A stretch of 64,000 nt of DNA, taken from contig CAZYMU010000015.1 in NCBI GenBank assembly GCA_964648465.1, positions 1-64,000 on the forward strand, given 5' to 3'. Origin of the DNA: Aminicenans sp964648465. Lineage in GTDB: Bacteria; Acidobacteriota; Aminicenantia; Aminicenantales; Aminicenantaceae. Below are positions 34,651-41,664 of this stretch, one piece after another. Position 1 is the stretch's first letter. Each line of letters opens with the position of its first letter. Both the position numbers and the translations under genes were made by a program. Below the pieces are notes generated by a model. It was not told the origin of the DNA and did no database searches. It was given only the letters and a program-made list of their open reading frames with translations.

Positions 34651-35367
34651 ATGGAAAGTAAGATTACTCTTGTGACTGGAAGCAGCCGGGGAATTGGCAG
34701 AGCTATAGCATTAAGAGCTGCTGATGTTTGTGCCGGGGTTGCAGTACATTATAGAAATGAAAAGCACTCTGCTGAGGAAGTTGTAAAAAAAATAGAGCAG
34801 AGAGGTAAACTTAGCGCTGCTTTTCAAGCGGATTTGATAGGGGAAAAGGAAGCTTCGAATTTGATCAGTAAGGTTGAAGAGAAATTTGGTAAAATTGATA
34901 TTCTGGTTAATAACTTTGGACCTATCCTGGTTAAAGCCTGGCAGGAAGTAAAGCAAGATGAATGGGATTCAATTTTGCAGAGTAATCTTGGGAGTGCTTT
35001 ATACTGTATGAAATCAGTTCTTCCTGACATGAGGAAAAGAAAGTGGGGAAGAATCATAAACATTGGGTATAGCAGGGTTGAACAAATTGCTGCATTTCCA
35101 ACCATTACTCCATATGCAATTGCCAAGACTGGACTCCTGATTTTAACGCGTACTGTTGCGCACTCGGAAGCTTCATCTGGAATAACTGTAAACATGGTGT
35201 CTCCCGGTCTTATGGAAGGAGGAGTCCTCCCAAAGAATAAAGACATTCACGGCGGAAGATTGGGTAAGTTTGAGGACATCTCCAATGCGGTGTTGTTTTT
35301 GGTTTCAGAAAAGTCGAGTTTCATCACCGGGACAAATATTGTTGTTGCAGGGGGATGGAAACTCTGA
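34651..35367 (+). CDS. SDR-family oxidoreductase (FabG-like)
   Basis: A 238-residue classical short-chain dehydrogenase: VTGSSRGIGRAIAL (cofactor site), ILVNNFGP (in place of NNAG), the catalytic YAIAK, and a C-terminal SSFITGTNIVVAGGW tail. It resembles 3-oxoacyl-ACP reductases, but the NNFG variant and isolated position leave the substrate open. It is divergent from tdh. A TATAAT-like element about 45 bases upstream of the ATG is a weak promoter candidate. Confidence 0.85.
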   Translation: MESKITLVTGSSRGIGRAIALRAADVCAGVAVHYRNEKHSAEEVVKKIEQRGKLSAAFQADLIGEKEASNLISKVEEKFGKIDILVNNFGPILVKAWQEVKQDEWDSILQSNLGSALYCMKSVLPDMRKRKWGRIINIGYSRVEQIAAFPTITPYAIAKTGLLILTRTVAHSEASSGITVNMVSPGLMEGGVLPKNKDIHGGRLGKFEDISNAVLFLVSEKSSFITGTNIVVAGGWKL

Positions 35368-35644
35368 AAGAATTAATATAATACAGGCAAAAAATATGCT
35401 CATATGGAAGAAATCTAACCCTTGAGTTGTAAATTATTTAGTGGTAAACTGCGCCTTCGAATTAAGCATTATGCATGAGCGGTCATCGTAGATTCGTCTC
35501 TATATTATAGACAGTCAAGATGCCGCCGTGCTCAAGGCGACGCAAGGTCTCGTTATCTCTATCCCGATTATCAGATAGCGAACAATTCGAGGCTGTATGG
35601 CGTTGCTTCAACTAAAACTAGATGTGCTCGGAGGTAAGAAGCAA

Positions 35645-36481
35645 GTGTACAAGATACTGCTGAAACAAGACTTAGTCCCCAGTGTTCATCTGTTCAAGGT
35701 CGAGGCACCGGCTGTGGCCAAGAAAGCCCGGCCAGGGCAATTTATTGTCGTCAGGATTGATGAAAGAGGTGAGCGTATTCCGCTGACCATTGCCGATTGG
35801 AACGGGCAAGAAGGCAGTGTTACCATCATATTCATGGAAGTTGGAACCACAACCCACCGCCTAGGCCTGCTCAAGACTGGCGATTTTGTAGCCGATTTTG
35901 TCGGGCCACTGGGTTTGCCAAGCCATATCGATAAATTTGGCACAGTGGTTTGTGTTGCTGGAGGCTTTGCCGTTGCTCCCATAATGCCTATCGCCAGAGC
36001 TCTAAAAAGAGTGGGGAACAAGGTTATCTCAATTATGGGGGCACGAAGAAAAAACCTCATCTTCTGGGAAGATGAACTGCGCAGTGTCAGCGACCAGTTG
36101 ATAGTTACCACTGATGACGGCTCCTATGCTCGTAAGGGACTGGTGACGGAGCCGCTGAAGGAAATACTTGAGAGTGAGAAGATTAGCCGAGTAGTTGCCA
36201 TCGGTCCAAGTATCATGATGAAGTTTTGTGCCAAGACTACTGAGCCCTTCAAAGTTAAGACCATTGTCAGCCTGAATTCGATAATGGTTGACGGTACTGG
36301 CATGTGTGGCTGCTGCCGAGTATCCGTTGGCGGTGAAACCAAGTTCGCATGTGTGGATGGTCCCGAGTTTGATGGACACCGTGTGGACTGGGATTTACTC
36401 ATGGCTCGACAGCGTATCTATCTTGATGAAGAGAAAGAATCCTTCGAGCATTGGCAGGCTCGGCACAGGAAGCGTTCATAA
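35645..36481 (+). CDS. nfnA: NADH-dependent ferredoxin:NADP+ oxidoreductase, small subunit (NfnA-like)
   Basis: A flavoprotein of 278 residues related to dihydroorotate dehydrogenase electron-transfer subunits. It has a ferredoxin-reductase FAD domain (ERIPLTIADW), an NAD domain (VCVAGGFAVAPIMPIARALK) and a C-terminal [2Fe-2S] cysteine cluster (GTGMCGCCRVS plus a later FACVDGPEF). The GTG at 35645 has GGAGGT 9 bases upstream, so the longer frame from 35597 is unlikely. With the next gene it forms the bifurcating NfnAB complex, coupling NADPH, NADH and ferredoxin. Base composition is visibly richer in GC than the flanks. Confidence 0.9.
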   Translation: MYKILLKQDLVPSVHLFKVEAPAVAKKARPGQFIVVRIDERGERIPLTIADWNGQEGSVTIIFMEVGTTTHRLGLLKTGDFVADFVGPLGLPSHIDKFGTVVCVAGGFAVAPIMPIARALKRVGNKVISIMGARRKNLIFWEDELRSVSDQLIVTTDDGSYARKGLVTEPLKEILESEKISRVVAIGPSIMMKFCAKTTEPFKVKTIVSLNSIMVDGTGMCGCCRVSVGGETKFACVDGPEFDGHRVDWDLLMARQRIYLDEEKESFEHWQARHRKRS

Positions 36482-36505
36482 ATTGAAAGCAGGGAGTAAA
36501 CAAAT

Positions 36506-37909
36506 ATGGCGAAACTGAATCTAAATCGAGTGCAGATGCCAAAGCAGGATCCCAAGGAAAGGGCGAAAAACTTCGATGAAGTGGCTCTAGGTTATAGCAT
36601 GAAGCAAGCACGGGAGGAAGCAAGTCGATGTATCCAGTGTAAGAGGCCCATATGTATAGAAGGCTGCCCGGTAGAAATAGATATCCCAGGTTTCATCAAG
36701 GCTGTCTGTGATGGTGATATGCCGGAGGCGGTGAGGATACTAAAGGACAAGAACAGCCTGCCCGGTATCTGCGGACGTGTCTGTCCACAGGAGACGCAGT
36801 GCGAAGTTAAATGCATTCTGGCAAGGAAGGGTGCACCTATTGCCATCGGTCGCCTGGAACGCTTCGTGGCCGACTGGGAGCGAGCTAACAAAGAGGATTT
36901 GACTGCCCCCGCAACGATACCGAAACAAACGGGGAAAAAAGTGGCTGTAATCGGTTCCGGACCAGCCGGCTTAACCGCAGCGGCCGAACTGGCAAAACTA
37001 GGACACAGTGTTACCATCTTTGAAGCCCTCCATGTGGCTGGAGGAGTGTTAACGTATGGAATCCCCGAGTTCAGGCTGCCCAAAGATATCGTTCAAGCTG
37101 AAGTTGACTATGTTGTTTCTATGGGGCTGGAACTTAAATTAGACTCGGTGATCGGTAAGATCGCCACTGTGGACGAACTGCTTGAAAATGGCTACCATGC
37201 TGTTTTCCTTGGCACTGGTGCTGGACTGCCTATGTTTATGAACATTCCTGGGGAGAACCTGAATGGGATTTATTCGGCAAACGAGTTCCTTACCCGGGTT
37301 AACCTGATGAAGGCCTATCTTTTTCCAGAGTATGACACTCCGGTAAAGAAAGGAAAGAAGGTAGCGGTAATCGGCGGCGGTAATGTGGCCATGGATTCAG
37401 CACGGTGCGCTCTGAGGATCGGTGCCGCTGAGGTCTATATAATTTATAGACGCTCCGTAGCGGAAATGCCAGCCCGGCGCGAAGAGGTTGAAAATGCCCA
37501 AGAAGAAGGCATTCAATTTAAGCTCTTGACCAACCCCAAGCGTTTCCTTGGCAATGATCAGAATTGGGTGGTGGCTATGGAGTGCTATAGAATGGAGCTA
37601 GGCGAGCCAGATGAGAGCGGACGGCGCCGCCCCATAGTCATACCAGGAAGTGAGTTTATCATTGAGGCCGATGTGGTGATAGTAGCCTTGGGCACGAGGC
37701 CCAACCCTTTAATCGCTCAGACTACCAAAGGTCTGGAAACAACCAAATGGGGAACGGTGGTAGCCAACGAGAAGACGGGTAAAACGGTAAAAAAGGCTGT
37801 CTGGGCTGGCGGTGATGTAGTCACCGGGGCAGCTACAGTGATTAGTGCCATGGGGGCTGGTAAGCAGGCAGCGGTAGCCATAGATGAGTATCTGAAAGGT
37901 TTACTTTAA
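36506..37909 (+). CDS. nfnB: NfnB / NADPH-dependent glutamate synthase small-subunit family protein
   Basis: A 467-residue flavoprotein. The N-terminal [4Fe-4S] domain has CIQCKRPICIEGCPV and ICGRVCPQETQCEVKC, followed by a FAD motif VIGSGPAGLTAAAELAKLG and an NADPH motif VIGGGNVAMDSARCA. Alone it would be annotated gltA or glutamate synthase small subunit, but the adjacent NfnA-type gene makes the NfnB call more likely. It starts 24 bases after nfnA. The high-GC composition ends at its stop codon. Confidence 0.9.
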   Translation: MAKLNLNRVQMPKQDPKERAKNFDEVALGYSMKQAREEASRCIQCKRPICIEGCPVEIDIPGFIKAVCDGDMPEAVRILKDKNSLPGICGRVCPQETQCEVKCILARKGAPIAIGRLERFVADWERANKEDLTAPATIPKQTGKKVAVIGSGPAGLTAAAELAKLGHSVTIFEALHVAGGVLTYGIPEFRLPKDIVQAEVDYVVSMGLELKLDSVIGKIATVDELLENGYHAVFLGTGAGLPMFMNIPGENLNGIYSANEFLTRVNLMKAYLFPEYDTPVKKGKKVAVIGGGNVAMDSARCALRIGAAEVYIIYRRSVAEMPARREEVENAQEEGIQFKLLTNPKRFLGNDQNWVVAMECYRMELGEPDESGRRRPIVIPGSEFIIEADVVIVALGTRPNPLIAQTTKGLETTKWGTVVANEKTGKTVKKAVWAGGDVVTGAATVISAMGAGKQAAVAIDEYLKGLL

Positions 37910-38057
37910 TGTCTATCTGATTTTTTTTGATAAGCGCAATTCCGTATTCGTTTTTATAATCTTTGAATATAAATCCGTTTTTCCTCTTTTCTAGTATTTG
38001 GAGGCAGGAATCCAGATTAGAGAGAATGTATTCGTATGCATCCTGTGCAGACCTCAT
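37842..38057 (-). pseudogene. Remnant of an unidentified gene next to the nfnAB block
   Basis: A 71-codon leftward frame that is low-GC and gene-like (NLDSCLQILEKRKNGFIFKD, then YKNEYGIALIKKNQIDIKVN) down to about 37910, after which it runs antisense into the high-GC nfnB end. The frame remains open upstream of the ATG for about 20 codons (KIDSNGKSYTRIIIPYPN) without a start codon before a stop. I read it as a native gene whose 3' part was replaced when nfnAB arrived. The rest of the 37910-38349 gap shows nothing else clear. Confidence 0.4.
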
Positions 38058-38349
38058 ATTTGGATAAGGTATGATGATCCGAGTATAGGATTTTCCGTTT
38101 GAATCTATTTTTTGTTTTCACCTATTTTTAAAGAAATATTTTAGCTTGCATCATAAATAAAAGACTTAATTGTGGCAAGCGCAAAAACCTATTTCTTATA
38201 TTATGATTCATTTGTTCCTAAAAGGCTACGTCTGTAATCAATTTTGAACAAATAAAATTCATCAAAGCCAATAAAGACCATATGTCATTTGGAACAATTC
38301 TTGCTGTATAATATACAAAATAAGAAATAATGAATTTTATAAAATAACG

Positions 38350-39591
38350 ATGGGGAAATTAAAGATTAAAGAACCAATTTTCTTGATCTCAGCAATAGTT
38401 TTAAGCCTTTCCCTTTTTGCCCAGGAACTCCAGCACGAAGCCATTGCCATTAACATTGAAGTTCCGGTCAGAGTATTTAAAGGAGATAAATTTATCGATA
38501 ACTTAATCATAAAGGACTTTTATGTTTATGAGGATGGTGTACTTCAGAAAATTGAGGCTGTTTACCTTATAAAAAAAACAAGTATAGAAAAAGAAGAACT
38601 ATCCATAAAAAAAGAGAAATCCGAGATAAAATTTTCCCCTAAAGTCTCGAGAAATTTTGTACTCCTTTTTGAAGTCCAGGAATATCTCCCCAAATTAGGT
38701 GAGGCTGTAGATTATTTCTTTGACAATGTCATTTTACCTGGAGACACACTGACTGTTATAAGCCCTATGAAAACATATAATTTTAAAAGCGGTGCCTTTG
38801 AGAAATTATCAAAAGAAGAAATATGCAGTCAATTGAAAGGGAAATTAAAAAAAGACGCCAGGATGGGAAGCATAGAATACAGGAACTTGATTAAGGACAT
38901 TGAAAATCTTTTGACAGCGAGAGACATTCCTAAAGAAGTCTATGAGCAACAATTTCATATAGCAGCAGACTACTTGAGAAGGCTTGAAACCCTAAGGCAT
39001 GTCGATCAAAAGAGACTCCTGAATTTTGCAAAGTTTTTAAAAAAGAAAGAAGGTCAAAAAAATGTGTTTCTCTTCTATCAGAAAGAATTAATACCGCAAA
39101 TTGATTTTAAGACTCTAACAGGGATGACTAGCGGAAGTGCAAAAGCCGAAGATATGCCAAGTATTTTTTTGCTTTCGGATCTTTTTAACTTCTATAGAAG
39201 AGACATATCTTTTGATGTTAATCTGATCAAGAAAGTTTTCGCCGATTCTTCCATCTCTATCCATTTTTTATATCTGACAAAAGTGCCCATGCATATGATA
39301 GACATTACAAGGATAGATGCTTTATCAAAGCATGGCATAAAGTACGTCGAGCAGTCCGAGGATATTTTCAGTGCTTTCAATGAAGTGGCTAGAACTACAG
39401 GGGGATTATCGGAAAGCTCGGCAAATGCTCTCAAAGCATTCAAAAGAGCCGTGGATGCTTCGGAAAACTATTATCTTCTTTACTATTCGCCCAAAGATTA
39501 CAAAGCAGACGGCAAATTCAGAAAAATTGAAGTTAAAGTGAAAAATAAAAAATACAGAATCACCTACCGCGCCGGATACATCGCAAATTAG
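38350..39591 (+). CDS. VWFA-related exported protein of Acidobacteriota type
   Basis: A 413-residue protein with a signal peptide (about residues 11-24, ending SLFAQ). It has the TIGR03436-like pattern: an N-terminal domain with INIEVPVRVFKGDKFIDNLI, then DFYVYEDGVLQKIE, a central von Willebrand A-like region (SRNFVLLFEVQEYLP) and the end YYLLYYSPKDYKADGKFRKI, then VKVKNKKYRITYRAGY. These proteins are abundant in Acidobacteriota and related phyla and their role is unknown. The MIDAS metal motif is not evident. It stands alone before lexA. Confidence 0.85.
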   Translation: MGKLKIKEPIFLISAIVLSLSLFAQELQHEAIAINIEVPVRVFKGDKFIDNLIIKDFYVYEDGVLQKIEAVYLIKKTSIEKEELSIKKEKSEIKFSPKVSRNFVLLFEVQEYLPKLGEAVDYFFDNVILPGDTLTVISPMKTYNFKSGAFEKLSKEEICSQLKGKLKKDARMGSIEYRNLIKDIENLLTARDIPKEVYEQQFHIAADYLRRLETLRHVDQKRLLNFAKFLKKKEGQKNVFLFYQKELIPQIDFKTLTGMTSGSAKAEDMPSIFLLSDLFNFYRRDISFDVNLIKKVFADSSISIHFLYLTKVPMHMIDITRIDALSKHGIKYVEQSEDIFSAFNEVARTTGGLSESSANALKAFKRAVDASENYYLLYYSPKDYKADGKFRKIEVKVKNKKYRITYRAGYIAN

Positions 39592-39745
39592 GTAAATACT
39601 ATAAGCGATATGATAGAAGGAGCTATAAAGATAAATAGGTCACTAATTCCTGGTATGCCCTAATGCCGGGGTCACCATACTAATTAACCTTAGTTTTTGC
39701 TTGACAAAATGGGGAAATGTATTTGTCTTATAAAAGGTGAACAAA

Positions 39746-40363
39746 ATGGTGAACAAAATACGCAAAGAATTAACCGAAAGGCAGAGAAAAGTCTTGAGAG
39801 CCATCGAGAGTTTCGTTCTTACCCACGGCTATTCTCCCACGATCCGGCAGTTGGGAAAACTGTTAAACATTGCCAGCCCATCAGCCGTTTTTAAGCATAT
39901 CCTAAGCCTGGAGAAAAAAGGTTATTTGAGAAAAGTTAAAGGGGAGTTAAAAGTTGCAAGCTTTCCGGTTTCTGCAGAGGCATGGGTTCGGGTGCCTTTA
40001 GTAGGTCTTGTCCCGGCTGGTTATCCGAAAGAAGTGTTTGATGTTTCAGGAGAGGCGGTGGATGTTCCGGACTGGATGGTTGGCCGAAAGAGGGGAAATA
40101 TTTTCTGCATCCAGGTTGATGGTAAAAGCATGGTGGATGCCTATATCGATGATGGAGACCGGGTGCTTGTGGAAAGAACAAACTCGGCCAATTCTGGAGA
40201 AATGGTAGTTGCCTTTCTGGATGATGGTTCAGTAACTTTGAAGAGACTGAAAATAGAGAATGGGAATATTTTCCTTGTTCCTGAAAACCAGGAATTTGAA
40301 CCGATCAAGGTTAAAGAACTGAAGGTTTTAGGAAGGGTAGTCGGGGTTTTACGGAAATACTAG
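39746..40363 (+). CDS. lexA: LexA SOS repressor
   Basis: Represses DNA-damage genes and self-cleaves on RecA filaments. The 205-residue protein has a winged helix (GYSPTIRQLGKLLNIASPSA) and a C-terminal S24 peptidase domain. The cleavage bond A91-G92 lies in LVPAGYP, and the catalytic dyad is S128 (GKSMVDA) and K166 (TLKRL). ATG 39746 is my choice; GTG 39737 is also in frame. A -35-like TTGACA is at 39701, but no convincing -10 or LexA palindrome was found. It leads a lexA-dinB-dnaE cassette. Confidence 0.93.
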   Translation: MVNKIRKELTERQRKVLRAIESFVLTHGYSPTIRQLGKLLNIASPSAVFKHILSLEKKGYLRKVKGELKVASFPVSAEAWVRVPLVGLVPAGYPKEVFDVSGEAVDVPDWMVGRKRGNIFCIQVDGKSMVDAYIDDGDRVLVERTNSANSGEMVVAFLDDGSVTLKRLKIENGNIFLVPENQEFEPIKVKELKVLGRVVGVLRKY

Positions 40364-40435
40364 CAGCTATAGGCTAACATCTAATATTCATCTGATGCGG
40401 CACAGTTGTCCCTTAAAAGTTAGGAGGTGATGGAG

Positions 40436-41662
40436 GTGAGCAAAAAGCGGTGTGTTGTCCATGTTGATATCGATGCTTTTTTTGCGGCTGTAGAGGAGCT
40501 TCTTGACCCCTCTCTTAAAGGTAAGCCGGTCATTGTCGGTGGTTTGCCTAACGAAAGGGGAGTAGCTTCTACGGCTTCGTATGAAGCACGAAGATACGGT
40601 GTCCATTCCGGCATGCCTCTGGCGAAAGCTTACCAGCTCTGCCCCAACGGTATATTCATAAGGGGAAACCACCAGATTTATGGTGCCTTTTCCAGGAAAT
40701 TTTTTCATATTCTTTCCCAGTACACTCCAGATGTAGAAAAAGCCTCCATGGATGAAGCCTACCTTGATTTTACCTGGTGCAGACATCTTTATCCCTCTGT
40801 TTCCCGTACTGCCTGCGAGATTAAGCAGAAAGTGGAGAAGGAGTTGGGTCTTGCGGTTTCTGTGGGAATGGGACCCAATAAACTTCTGGCTAAGCTTGCA
40901 ACCAATAAGGCTAAACCTGCCGGGCTGGTTGAAATCAAACCGGGAAGAGAAGAAAAGTTTCTCAAAGATCTGGGCATAGAATCCATGCCGGGCATAGGGC
41001 CCAAGGCACAGGGTATTTTCAGGATGCTCAATATACGTAAAGTCAGCGATTTGTGGGGATTACCCCGCGCAACGCTGCGGTCGCTCTTCGGTCTCAACGG
41101 GGAGGAGTTTTACCTTCAGTCTCGCGGGATTGACAGTCGTCCCATTGTCACAGCTTGTGTCCCTAAGTCTGTCTCAAGAGAGACTACTTTTTTAGAAGAC
41201 ATATGGGATCGACGTCTCCTTCTGGCCCACCTGGCATATCTCTGTGATAGGCTGGCCATTCCTCTGCGGAAAGAGCGCCTTTTTACGCATGTCATCGAAG
41301 TCAAAATAAGATATTCTGACTTTAAAACAGTGGCCAGGCGGAGACTTCTTATCTCTCCACTTCAGGAAATGGGGAAAATTTACAAAATAGCTCAGGAACT
41401 TTTCCTCCAGCTTTTCTCCACTTCCCGTTTGTCTCTGCGTCTGGTGGGGGTGAAAGCTTCTAACCTGGTCAGAGCCAGGCCTCTCTCTCTTTTTGAGCCT
41501 TACTCCTGGCGGCAGGAGGGATTGGGATCGGCCGTAGACCAGGTAAGGGAAAAATACGGATTTGGTTCGCTGCTTACAGCCAGGGAGAAAATGCTGGAAA
41601 GCATCTACAGTTTTGAGAAGGAACGAGGTTTTGTATTGAAAACAGCATCCCTGACGAAGTAA
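40436..41662 (+). CDS. dinB: Y-family DNA polymerase (Pol IV/DinB type) in SOS cassette
   Basis: A translesion polymerase of about 408 residues. The catalytic carboxylates are all present: D11 in HVDIDAFFAAVEE and D106, E107 in SMDEAYLDF. This distinguishes it from ImuB, which is inactive. A helix-hairpin-helix region follows (GIGPKAQGIFRMLNI), then the little-finger domain. GTG 40436 is placed 8 bases after a perfect anti-Shine-Dalgarno complement (AGGAGGTGAT overlaps the earlier in-frame GTG and ATG). It lies between lexA and dnaE, 2 bases before the latter. Confidence 0.92.
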   Translation: MSKKRCVVHVDIDAFFAAVEELLDPSLKGKPVIVGGLPNERGVASTASYEARRYGVHSGMPLAKAYQLCPNGIFIRGNHQIYGAFSRKFFHILSQYTPDVEKASMDEAYLDFTWCRHLYPSVSRTACEIKQKVEKELGLAVSVGMGPNKLLAKLATNKAKPAGLVEIKPGREEKFLKDLGIESMPGIGPKAQGIFRMLNIRKVSDLWGLPRATLRSLFGLNGEEFYLQSRGIDSRPIVTACVPKSVSRETTFLEDIWDRRLLLAHLAYLCDRLAIPLRKERLFTHVIEVKIRYSDFKTVARRRLLISPLQEMGKIYKIAQELFLQLFSTSRLSLRLVGVKASNLVRARPLSLFEPYSWRQEGLGSAVDQVREKYGFGSLLTAREKMLESIYSFEKERGFVLKTASLTK

Positions 41663-41664
41663 AG

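Noticed and set aside
36592..37083. Long leftward frames opposite nfnB and nfnA
   Set aside because: High-GC antisense shadows; the rightward frames carry clear FAD, NAD and Fe-S motifs.
38166..38186. Sigma-54-like TGGCAAGCGCAAAA upstream of the VWFA gene
   Set aside because: The -24 half is plausible but no TTGC follows at the correct spacing.
39736..39760. Tandem GGTGAACAAAAT repeat at the lexA start as a LexA operator
   Set aside because: It is a direct, not inverted, repeat and lies within the likely start-codon region; it is better explained by repeated V-N-K codons.
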